This document shows, one piece after another, positions 11,521-20,537 of a DNA stretch of 64,000 nucleotides. The translations under genes and the position numbers were made by a program. This DNA comes from Plicaturopsis crispa FD-325 SS-3 (Eukaryota > Basidiomycota > Agaricomycetes > Amylocorticiales > Amylocorticiaceae), in assembly GCA_000827205.1 (NCBI GenBank), contig KN832559.1, forward strand, positions 185,167 to 249,166, in the 5' to 3' direction. The notes beneath the pieces are model-generated. The model saw only the letters and a list, made by a program, of their open reading frames with translations, was not told the origin of the DNA and ran no database searches. Numbering within the stretch: the stretch's first letter is position 1; the number at the start of each line of letters is the position of its first letter.

Positions 11521-12395
11521 TTAAGCACCCACACTCACAGACGCCGAAGTCTTCTCCGAGCCAGCAAGGGCAACTGTTTTTGCTGGAGCCGCAGCTTTCG
11601 TCGACGAGGACGACGCATCTGCAGGGGTGTGAGATGTCTTGGCTTTCTTCTTCTTCTTCAGCAGACCTGAACCAGCGTCAGCCTGAAGTCATCCGTGATG
11701 AACGAAGGACATACCTGCTGAAACAGCACTCCGCACACCGTCAACGAGCTCCCTGCTCTGCTCAAGGTACTCTGAGTCGTCGAACCGATGTTTCCGCCCT
11801 ACCAGCTGCTCTGGCTCTGCTGGTTTCGCGGTGGACGACGAGCCTTCGCCGTTGGAGGGGGATATCCCTAGCTTTCTCTCCAGGGCTTCGAGTTTGGCCT
11901 TTTGCGCCTCAGCCGCCGCTTTCTTGCGCGCCGGCTCATTCTCAAGATACTCGGCAAGTCTGTACGCATATAAATTAGGACCAGTGAGCACGAAAAGGTA
12001 TGTGATAAAGCGCACTTTTTGGCATCTTTGATAGTGCTAAGCCGCCTGCCACTAAGATCGCGGCACGAGTCATTGTTGCTCGTCTTCTGGCTGCTCATGC
12101 GACCTCCAGCAGCACGCAGCTGGGACCCAAAGCCTCCCTTTCCGCCACGCAGCCTAGGCGTCAGCCTGAGACTGACCAGGTCGGACTCGCTGCCATAGCA
12201 AAGTGCAGATACAGGGGTCGTGAGTGCCGGGACCACGCCGGAGTGTGATGAGAGTGTTAGGTCCTCCGCCGCGGGAAGAGAGGGGTAGCGGGCGCATAGC
12301 AGGCCGTAGAGATCATCTATCTGGGTATCCGACGGTACTGAGAGAGAAAGAGTAGGGAAAGGCGCGAAAGTGGAGAAGAGGATAGAGGTCGACAT
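11521..12395 (-). CDS. SDE2: Sde2-like protein with ubiquitin fold and GG/KGG processing site
   Basis: Three exons (12395-12016, 11959-11715, 11666-11521) with introns of 56 and 48 bp encode 256 residues. The first ~80 residues form a ubiquitin-like domain (QIDDLYGLLCARYPSLPA) that ends in LTPRLRGGKGGFGSQLRAAG. RGGKGGFGS is the hallmark of Sde2: in fission yeast the precursor is cut after GG and the freed C-terminal part, beginning with Lys, joins the spliceosome, where it supports excision of selected introns; in human cells Sde2 also protects replication forks. After the cleavage site comes the conserved NNDSCRDLSGRRLSTIKDAKKLAEYLENEP, then a charged helix and a lysine-rich tail (LLKKKKKAKTSHTP) carrying probable nuclear targeting. 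The start at 12395 places the ubiquitin fold right at the N-terminus as the family requires. It is divergent from ILV5. Confidence 0.9.
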
Positions 12396-12763
12396 GATCG
12401 TTCGTGGACAAAACTCGGCGCCACCGCGGCCAAGTTCATGGAACCAATTTAGGTAAGTACATTCCGATTGCCGACCCTCTTCTGCTTCAGACAATTCCTG
12501 CGTACAACTTGCACATAATCGATACAGCAGGTAACCCTTTGGCGAGAGTACAGCCAGCCGTTTACTCTCTTGTCCAGTAACTGCAAACGTTTAGACAACG
12601 TTTGCCTGCAAGAAATACGCGGCAAAACCTGTGCAATATTGAATCAGTCGGCGCTTTCGGCCGTTGAATTTACGTGTGAAGTCCGAAGAACGTGACTCGA
12701 CACGAAAAAGTGGAAAAGCGCCTCAGCTTTCGACGATTCCACTCTATCCTTCTCTCCACAACA
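12396..12763. promoter_or_regulatory. Bidirectional promoter SDE2 / ILV5
   Basis: The 368 bases between the divergent ATGs at 12395 and 12764 must hold both promoters. The ILV5 side ends in a pyrimidine-rich leader (ctctatccttctctccacaa) just before the ATG, typical of strongly transcribed fungal genes. No TATA box is clear. Role inferred from gene layout. Confidence 0.55.
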
Positions 12764-14345
12764 ATGGCCTCCATCGCTTCCCGTTCCGCCAACGCTCTGC
12801 GCGCTGCATCGCGTCGTGCTCCCCGCGCAGCAGCAAAGGTCTCTGCGAAACCCGCACAGACCGCCTCCTACTCCCTGCTTGCTCGTCAGGCTGTCGCAAA
12901 CTCGTCGCGGCGGTCAACCGTCGAGGTACGTATGGCGTTTCATGTACTTGCCAACCAGCACTAATGCTACATGAACTCGCAGTCTGTACGCGGAATCAAA
13001 ACGCTCGACTTTGCAGGCACCAAGGAGGTCGTGTTCGAACGAAGTGACTGGCCCCTGGCTAAGCTACAGGACTACTTCAAAAATGACACCCTTGCCTTGA
13101 TCGGTTACGGGTCGCAAGGCCACGGACAGGGCTTGAACGCCCGCGACAATGGCCTCAACGTCATCGTTGGTGTCCGCAAGGACGGCGAGTCCTGGCGCCA
13201 GGCCCAGGAAGACGGTTGGGTGCGTTCACTCCGTTCGCTTGATATATGCTTTTTCTCATTGAAGGGCATTAGGTACCCGGAGAGACCCTCTTCCCCATCG
13301 AAGAGGCCATTGACCGCGGCACTATCATCATGAACTTGCTCTCCGACGCCGCGCAGTCGCAGACATGGCCCACCATCGCTCCCCTCATCACCAAGGGAAA
13401 GACCCTCTACTTCTCGCACGGTTTCTCCGTCGTGTACAAGGAGGACACGAAGGTCATCCCCCCTACCGACGTCGACGTTATCCTTGTCGCGCCCAAGGGC
13501 TCTGGCCGCACCGTTCGCACTCTGTTCAAGGAGGGCCGTGGCATCAACTCCAGTGTCGCCGTGTTCCAGGATGTGACCGGAAAGGCTCAGGAGAAGGCCA
13601 TCGCTCTCGGTGTCGGCATTGGTTCCGGCTACATGTACGAGACGACCTTCGAGAAGGAGGTATACTCGGACTTGTACGGTGAACGTGGTGTGGTAAGTTT
13701 CTTGCTGCCTGTCGATCTGAAAGTAATTCTGACATTCACGATCACTAGTTGATGGGAGCTATCCGTAAATGCACTGTCTTCTTCCTCTTCTCTATCACGC
13801 TAACTTTCGAGCTCAGAGGGACTGTTCCTTGCCCAATACAAGGTCCTCCGCGCTAATGGCCACACCCCATCGGAAGCCTTCAACGAGACCGTCGAGGAGG
13901 CAACCCAATCCCTCTACCCCTTGATTGGTGCCAAAGGGTACGCGTCCATTTTTTCCGCATAAAGCATGAAAATACTCACCCATCATTCCCTCACTGCAGC
14001 ATGGACTACATGTACAACGCCTGCTCGACGACCGCGCGCCGCGGTGCCCTCGACTGGGCGCCCATCTTCGAGAAGACCAACACGCCCGTGTTCGAGGCGC
14101 TCTACAAGAGCGTCAAGGATGGAACCGAGACACGCAAGTCCCTCGAGTGGAACGGCCGCCCCACGTACCGCGAGGACCTCGCCAAGGAGTTGGCGGAGAT
14201 CAACGACCAGGAGATATGGCGTGCCGGTAAGTCCAGCCCCACCCGTCACGCTTCGAAGAATTGATGACTGACGTTTTTTTTTTGCGCTACGTGTCTTATA
14301 GGCAAGGTCGTGCGCTCGCTGCGCCCTGACTACAAGCCCGAGTAG
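12764..14345 (+). CDS. ILV5: Ketol-acid reductoisomerase, mitochondrial
   Basis: Seven exons: 12764-12925, 12983-13219, 13273-13692, 13749-13764, 13817-13937, 14000-14226 and 14302-14345, giving 408 residues with all phases matching. Exon 4 is only 16 nt. The enzyme uses NADPH to isomerise and reduce acetolactate and acetohydroxybutyrate, the second step of valine, leucine and isoleucine synthesis, in the mitochondrial matrix. The N-terminal ~50 residues (ASRSANALRAASRRAPRAAA) are an arginine/alanine-rich targeting peptide. The Rossmann domain has the nucleotide loop ALIGYGSQGHGQGLN and VIVGVRKDGESW; the all-helical C-terminal domain has GVGIGSGYMYETTFEKEVYS and GERGVLMGAIQGLFLAQY, which supply the metal-binding acids. 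The length is normal for fungal enzymes. Function is secure. Confidence 0.96.
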
Positions 14346-14663
14346 AGGATGGATGCTGGGTCCAGCGGCCGGTATCGTAAAGTTTGCGTATGTTCTCGAT
14401 AATATCCAAAACACTGAGCCTTGGTGCTCGAGAGGGTCCTTGGTGCTCGAGAGGGTGGCCGACTCTAAAATCTACGTTATGCCTCATTTTGTATTCACAT
14501 ATCTTCTATCGGTCAAAATGGGACAGATAATGACTAGGATCTGGACAGTGGGAGCACCTGCAGGACGCGAAGCCTCTGTGCGTACAGCAGAGTGCACATG
14601 AACGCAGTATAAGGCAGTGCTGTGCTGCTATCACGCATCAAGCTCATTCGATAATCATTCATC
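14346..14663. other. 3' flank of ILV5
   Basis: These 318 bases run from the ILV5 stop to the left end of the inverted-repeat element. Apart from the 19-bp duplication they show no gene. The last ten bases (atcattcatc) form the left member of the imperfect target-site duplication. Confidence 0.6.
14419..14456 (+). repeat. Perfect 19-bp tandem duplication
   Basis: The unit ccttggtgctcgagagggt occurs twice head to tail (14419-14437 and 14438-14456) in the 3' flank of ILV5, about 75 bases past its stop codon. It probably lies in the 3' untranslated region. The two copies are identical, which suggests a recent duplication. Confidence 0.9.
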
Positions 14664-14694
14664 CCCAGTGAAAACCGGCTTGAAGCAGAATGAA
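14664..14694 (+). repeat. Left terminal inverted repeat
   Basis: Begins CCCAGTGAAAACCGGCTTGA and continues with agcagaatgaa. It is the reverse complement of the right end except for one base (g here, c there). Confidence 0.85.
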
Positions 14695-15029
14695 TGCTAG
14701 TGAGACTGAACGAACCCAAATCAGTGCCATCAAGTGCCATCTAACTTGAGCGAACGAAATTGAACTAGGACGAACAAGCGACAAAATTGTCATTTTGCGG
14801 AACAGAGAAGTTCCTCCGAACATCAGATATCCGTTCGAATGGATCCGAAGTCGTTGCACAATTCACAAAACTTCTTCAGAATTTCTCACTGTGCTTTGTG
14901 TTTCTTGTTCTTACTTTCGTCCATCGATTCCCAGTGAATCACGTCGAACTAACGACCTATTCCGATGTCGATACTGGACTCGCACCAAACAGGACCAAAG
15001 CTGGTCCGAAAATTTCCTTCGCAGTTTGC

Positions 15030-15060
15030 GAGTCTCCCTCTCCCTCTCCCTCTCCTCCCA
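15030..15060 (+). repeat. Simple repeat (tctccc)n
   Basis: A pyrimidine-rich hexamer run, about four units, lies inside the transposon. It is of the kind that grows by slippage. Confidence 0.7.
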
Positions 15061-16043
15061 CCATGGTCACCTACACCGCGCCGATGCGTCTTCCCCGGTC
15101 CGTGCTCGCAAAAAGCCTTGACGCTGGCGCGTGCTCGCAAACAGCCTTGATGCTGCCCTCCACAACCTCACCGACGCCGTCGACGGTCGTCCGCGTCATC
15201 GCCGCTCACGAAAATTGCGCACAACGAATCGACGATAAGTGCGCCTCACACCATGATAGTATACTGATCTTGAATCATCCTACAGGGATGCACCCACACC
15301 CATCCGACATCGCACGACACGCCTAGGTTAGCAACCGATGCTTGACGAGGTCAAAGGTGCGTCGCCGTAGACCCGCACATCTCATTCGGTACTGACGCTA
15401 GCTGTTTCCCCATGCAGGCCGCCGGTTTACATTGCTAGCAGCCAATGGGCCGCTAGCTTGTCGTAGCCTGACAACAAACTGCGAGTAGGTCGTTCAGTTT
15501 GTCAGTAATCATACCTGCGGGCTGACTTGTTTCATAGCATGTAGGCTAGTGGGCACATTTTCTGGCCTGTCCAAAGCTCTTTACGAACTCGGTATGTCTC
15601 TGTTGGTATTCATATGTACTCCTCACTGACCTGTCGCACAGAACACGGCGGTTCGGTCCTACAAGTTGGTTCTTCTCGTGCTCGCACGCACTCTTCTTCT
15701 ACGTCCCGCGAGGTTCAGCTATATGGAGTGCCGTGCTATTGCATGGTGCGGGAGTGGGGTAGTTGTTTCTCGTAGTCCTCGTTCGCATGCATGTACAGTA
15801 AATAGACGATAATATATTCGATTTTCTCTTTTTTCGTAGTTTCTGCTGTCCAATGAGGTACCGCAAGGCGTGCAATCACTCACGGTGCTATAGTTCTACT
15901 ACATTCATTGACATTCAATTTCTTTATACGTGATTCAATGCGATTCTATCAGATTCATTTTTGGAGTGCCAAAAATCTAACATGAGTGAATTACATCGAG
16001 CTCAGTCGAACATCAATTCGGAGTTCAATCACATTCTTTACAG

Positions 16044-16074
16044 TTCATTCTGGTTCAAGCCGGTTTTCACTGGG
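16044..16074 (-). repeat. Right terminal inverted repeat
   Basis: Read on the minus strand it begins CCCAGTGAAAACCGGCTTGA, then accagaatgaa, matching the left end at 30 of 31 positions. Confidence 0.85.
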
Positions 16075-16261
16075 AATATTCATCTCCTGTCGACCTTTCC
16101 TCTAAGTACTAACAAGTAGTCTTCATCCAGGTGGAACTGAACATCGACCAATACCACTGTACCATTACACAAAGCGTGAGTTGGAAAGCGGCCAACCGCA
16201 TCCTTCTTGTCGAAAGTCCGTGACCTAGCATGCTAACTTCGCGCATTTCAGCGGGCCCATC

Positions 16262-17953
16262 ATGGCGCTAAACGGTCCCGCCTTGGATTCAAAAGAATCA
16301 ACCTTTGATGCACGCAACTACCTGAGGAATAATGTTGCCCTCTCCTCTTCGGAGGTCGCAGTCGTCCGCGACGCGCTTATGCGCACTCGTGCGGAAATCG
16401 CTCGACTTGACTCCCAGACGGGCAACATGGACGCAGAGGAAACGCAACGGGAGCGGCTATCTTTGGTGCGATCTTTGGACGAGCATGAAGCCCTTGTAGC
16501 TCCCATCCGGCGCTGTCCCCCAGAAATACTCTCCAGCATCTTCCGTTTCGTCGTTTTCCACTCCTCCGATTTCTCGTCCATGGGGGCACCTGTACAACTA
16601 GGCCGGGTCTGCCATCATTGGCGTCAGGTCACCATCGCCACTGCCCAATTGTGGGCCTGCCTACAGGTGCATCTAACTTCCGAAGCGTGCACCTTACTTT
16701 CAACGACTTGGCTCGCTCGTTCCAGCAAATGCCCATTGGTGCTTGGCTTTTACTGGAACGCCACTCGGCACACGGATTCTCAGGCAGACGCCCAAGAACG
16801 CCTACGCGTTATCCTCGAGCTCCTCACTGCCGAGCAATCCCGCATATCTACTATGTACGTCTGGATCCCGACGTGGTTTTTTCCGGCGTTTTCTGTTTTT
16901 CACGGTGGCCTACCCGCCGTGAGCGCGGTGGAGCTTATTGTGAATTATCCGCTGGTATCCACGCCAGGTTACAAAGCCCACCTCGCCGACTTTTTTGCCC
17001 GGTTTCCGCGACTAGAGCGAGCATCGCTCCTTGGCGGCGTCCAAACTATCTTCGACGTATCGCTCAGGCTCCCGTGGCAGCAGTTGACAAGCCTCCGGTT
17101 CGGGCAATGCGAGCTCGACGATATCCGATTCATCCTGAAACATTGCCCGTCGCTCCTCCAATTGTTCGTCAGCAGCTTCGGCGTTGCAAATCTTGATGAA
17201 CAACCCCCAGTGTGCCATGCATCGTTGCGAATGCTCAACGTGTGTCTATACGCCAACTTCAACATCTTCCCGACCTGCACTCTGCCCAGCCTCACCGATC
17301 TCACCATCGTCAATACGGCCGGATTCCACTTCCCGCCCGTCACGCCATCCATCGTCGCCTTCCTGGAGCGATCCCAATGCCGGCTCAAAAAATTCTCCCT
17401 TGCGCCAACAGCCAGGACGTTGCTACTGGGTCTCAAACCATGGGAGTGGCACTTCGGGGACGTGCCGACACTCCTCCGATATATGTCTGCCGTAGAAGAG
17501 CTGGACATATCAGATCACCTCACTGAACGAGCTGGATACGACATCCTTCCGCTACTCATCCGCGGCCAGCAGAATGACAGCGGCTACAAATCTCCAGGAA
17601 TCACCTCCTCGGCTGAGGATGACGCCGCGAGCCACGACGACAACCTATCGGTACTGCCCGAGTTGCGTGTGCTGACGCTCTCCTACAAGCGACAAGAGCC
17701 GGCAGAGCTTGATGACTACTGGCAGGGTCAGCTCAGGCGCATGCTGCACTCGAGATCGCGGCATCGGGATACCCTGGAAGTCGATCCACCCACTGGCAAC
17801 AAACTGGTGTCTCTCGAGCGCGTCAGAGTGCATTTCAACCACATGCCATCACTTGCAACACTAGAACAACTGAAAGAGTTATTCGATGCTGGCATGGATG
17901 TCTCGGTTCTGGTCGACGGGGTGGCGACGAGCCTTTGGCAATTGTCGGGTTGA
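16262..17953 (+). CDS. Intronless F-box protein with N-terminal coiled coil
   Basis: A single 563-residue open frame from ATG 16262. Residues ~28-78 form a heptad-rich helix (VVRDALMRTRAEIARLDSQ, then SLVRSLDEHEALVAPIRR), directly followed by the F-box RRCPPEILSSIFRFVVF and VCHHWRQVTIATAQLWACL. The short coiled coil followed by RxLPxEILxxIF and CxxWRxIA is the standard plan of the large agaricomycete F-box family. The remaining ~430 residues have irregular leucine-rich segments (LTSLRFGQCELDDIRFIL, LPSLTDLTIVN, LPELRVLTLSY) that should fold into a target-binding solenoid. It would act as a substrate adaptor of an SCF ubiquitin ligase. The right end of the inverted-repeat element lies 187 bp upstream, so the core promoter must sit in or against that element. 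Substrate unknown. Confidence 0.85.
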   Translation: MALNGPALDSKESTFDARNYLRNNVALSSSEVAVVRDALMRTRAEIARLDSQTGNMDAEETQRERLSLVRSLDEHEALVAPIRRCPPEILSSIFRFVVFHSSDFSSMGAPVQLGRVCHHWRQVTIATAQLWACLQVHLTSEACTLLSTTWLARSSKCPLVLGFYWNATRHTDSQADAQERLRVILELLTAEQSRISTMYVWIPTWFFPAFSVFHGGLPAVSAVELIVNYPLVSTPGYKAHLADFFARFPRLERASLLGGVQTIFDVSLRLPWQQLTSLRFGQCELDDIRFILKHCPSLLQLFVSSFGVANLDEQPPVCHASLRMLNVCLYANFNIFPTCTLPSLTDLTIVNTAGFHFPPVTPSIVAFLERSQCRLKKFSLAPTARTLLLGLKPWEWHFGDVPTLLRYMSAVEELDISDHLTERAGYDILPLLIRGQQNDSGYKSPGITSSAEDDAASHDDNLSVLPELRVLTLSYKRQEPAELDDYWQGQLRRMLHSRSRHRDTLEVDPPTGNKLVSLERVRVHFNHMPSLATLEQLKELFDAGMDVSVLVDGVATSLWQLSG

Positions 17954-18261
17954 GACACTGTGTATGTTCCATACATAAACGATACAATTCAATGTCTAAA
18001 ACTTCAGAAGATTATACCATCCGCGCGTATCGCATTCCAGTCGAATCTCGACTTACTATTGAAAGCTGAGGCATCTTCCGTTGAACAGGACCATTCATCA
18101 TCGCAGCATGGCTCATAAAAGTTTCAGTGACGCACGGCGCAATTATTTAGTCCAGGTATACAAATATAAAACAGGTAGTACTTAGCACGCGAATGAGTGA
18201 CAACGGTAACTTGCCGGAAAAGTCCATGAAACCAGAACAAAAAAACAACCACCAAGTACCC
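17954..18261. other. Convergent intergenic region
   Basis: This 308-base AT-richer stretch between two facing stop codons should hold both 3' ends. Nothing else is seen. Confidence 0.5.
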
Positions 18262-19880
18262 TCATCGCCGCCGGTCGCTATACTGCGGCGGGAGCTCGAG
18301 AACACTCTCCGGAGGCGGTGGCGGAGGCAATTCCTCCGCGTCTATGTGGTAGATCACCCGCGAAGAATCATTGTGACTCGGCGCATTCATTACGAACGAG
18401 GCGTTGGGCTCCGACATATAGGGGAGGCGAGTGCCCGACATCGCCCCCGGTACCGGAGGCGCAGGGTAGAATGGGGCATGATTGGACGGCTGTGCATCGG
18501 TGAACGAGAGTGCATTGCTAGACGAGGAGGGTCCAGCACGGGAAGGCCTCAGATCGGTGTATGAGAGTGCGTTACTTGACGATGGCGCATCGGTGAACGG
18601 TGGTGCATCGGTGTAGTTTTTGTAAGGGGGAATATTGGTAGGAGATGGCATGACGAAGGGATCCGATTCAGCGACGGTGCCTTCGGGGGACGAACGGCAG
18701 CGCATCATGAAGAAAACAAGCGCGACCAGTGCTGCCAGACCAACTGCGCCACCGACCGCTGCCCCTGGTAAGTGATATTAAAAATGAGCGAAAAGAACGA
18801 TGCTGTTAGGCCGTACAAAGGGTGTACCTGCAATAGCACCCGTAGAAATAGCTTTGTGGGCTGCCGATGTTTGCGCAGGAATGCTAGCCGCTGCGGAGGG
18901 CACATTCGTCCCGGTCGTGGCGGCAATTTGGGACGATTGCACTGCTACACTGTCGGTCGTCGAGGACGCAATCAAAGACGAAGTCGAGGACACGGATGAC
19001 TGTGATGATGATGTGCTTGTCGATGCCGCACTCGTGACGGTGGTCGTGACAACTGGAGATGTTTGCTGTGTAGTTGTAGCGGAGGTCACAGAGGTTGATG
19101 TGGGAGTTGTTGACGATGACGGCGGAGGGGTCGACGAAGAAGACGACGTGGTCTTGCTAGACGTAGATTGGGAGGTCGAGCTGCCCGAAGTGGTATCCGC
19201 ATCGCAGGAGATGCGACTTAAAAACACCGATAAATTAAGTGCTTGTTGGTTTGAGCTCAAAAAGTGAAACTTACAAGGATCCGAAGGCGCAACTAGATAC
19301 ACAAAAGAATGAGCGGGACAAAACATAGGCTTGACACAGTACCAAGCTTACCCATCAATAGGTGCGTAGCAGTTATCGCCTATTGGAAGTTCTGCGGACT
19401 GTCCGGCGCAGTTGACATTGCAGTAAATGAGCACTATGTCGCCTGTGTTGACCCCGTCGCCTTCAAATACGTTCAGATGAGATTGGATGAATGGCTCCGG
19501 TTGAGGAAATTAGTAGTACGTACAGCTAGTGCTGTACTGGCTAACCCAGTCGACTTCCACTTGATTCCAATCGGTGCCAACGGGTGCACTGTTGCAGCCC
19601 CCGATAACCCCTTGAATCCTGCAATTGATTCAGAACGTTGGTAGAACGGCAACGCGATTTGTAAGGAACTCACGGGTCTGAATCATTGGGAGGGTACGTA
19701 GCATTGGCGGGGGAATCATGGTCACAGCTACCATTGTCGTCTGCCGTTCTAGTCAGAGCTGCGAGATACCCTGAAGAAGATAAGCAGCTCACAGAAACGA
19801 TATCGCAACGCCAATGTGGTGCTTGTACCCCATAGAAAAACCAGGGCTACCAGGAGAGTGCCGCGTGTAACGAGAGACAT
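18262..19880 (-). CDS. Single-pass membrane protein with Cys ectodomain, mucin-like stalk and PPxY tail (paralog A)
   Basis: Reads leftward from ATG 19878-19880 to TGA 18262 in about seven exons. A signal peptide (LLVALVFLWGTSTTLA) precedes RYRFYDDNGSCDHDS and PPNDSDP, then GGCNSAPVGTDWNQVEVDW, YCNVNCAGQSAELPIGDNC and CAFG-RISCDADTTSG. This cysteine-bearing ectodomain is shared with the next gene. A long Ser/Thr-rich stalk (TSQSTSSKTTSSSSSTPPP) follows, probably O-glycosylated, then one membrane helix (AAVGGAVGLAALVALVFFM) with basic residues after it (MRCRS). The cytosolic tail is Ser/Pro/Asn-rich and ends HIDAEELPPPPPPES then LELPPQYSDRRR. The PPQY element fits the PPxY ligand of WW domains such as those of Rsp5/Nedd4 ubiquitin ligases. 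I do not recognise the ectodomain. A role as cell-wall sensor or receptor is possible but unproven. Confidence 0.7.
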
Positions 19881-20537
19881 GCTAGCAAGTACCGCAAGCA
19901 GCGGGAGACGGTAAAAGGGTCAAGCAAAGATTGCGGGCTGCCATGTTGGTGAAAAGTGTTGATGAAGGATCGGGACATGGCATCAATTGATCAACGAGTT
20001 CCTAAGTAATTCCTGTCCAAGATCAGCCAAGTTTCGGATTCTTTAATTTTTACAGCCTGCCGGGTGCATCTGAGCGCTCATCAAGCTCATCAAGCAGCGA
20101 TGGCGCCCACAGACAAGCTCAATCTGAGGCCAGTCGTCGATGAATGTCAGAGTTGCGCATTGTTTGAACCACAGACCGATTAGAATACCGTAGCCATTAT
20201 AGGTCGCAGGCATGTCCGAGCGCACTCCGCGGATGAAATCCTGTCCGTCACGACAATGTCTGGGGCTGCGATTCTAACGACGCTCGGTAGGTAGACAATC
20301 GAAATCTCGAACTCGCCGGAGAAAGGATCAAAGAAAAATTGCAAGATGGGTGATCCGGATCCAGTATGGTCCTGCGTTCAACGCGGGTGGCGGCAAGCAA
20401 AACCCAACAAGCAAATCGCGTTTTAACTAATTATCCGGAACTTGCCCGAAACGAAGAAAAAGGACATCCGACCGTCCGACGTGTATTGGCCGTGCAATGA
20501 GCGCCGAGTAGTAGCAATCCATGCGTGAAACGGATGT
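19881..20537. other. Intergenic between the tandem paralogs
   Basis: Promoter of paralog A and 3' flank of paralog B. There are only short unsupported open frames. Confidence 0.5.

Larger units (their letters stand above)
14664..16074. mobile_element. Non-autonomous DNA transposon with 31-bp terminal inverted repeats
   Basis: The two ends are 31-bp inverted repeats with one mismatch: left 14664-14694 and right 16044-16074, both starting CCCAGTGAAAACCGGCTTGA when read inward. The flanks atcattcatc (14654-14663) and aatattcatc (16075-16084) agree at 8 of 10 positions, fitting a slightly decayed 10-bp target-site duplication. That size is typical of Mutator-like elements, though the superfamily is only inferred. 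Just inside both ends are AT-rich stretches with many gaac/gttcaa/attcaa words, resembling subterminal transposase-binding sites. The 1411-bp interior has no transposase-like frame. It holds a (ctccct)n run near 15030-15060 and a short frame from 15063 (MVTYTAPMRLPRSV) that I do not recognise. It therefore appears to be a deletion derivative or MITE-like element mobilised by a partner elsewhere. Confidence 0.8.
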
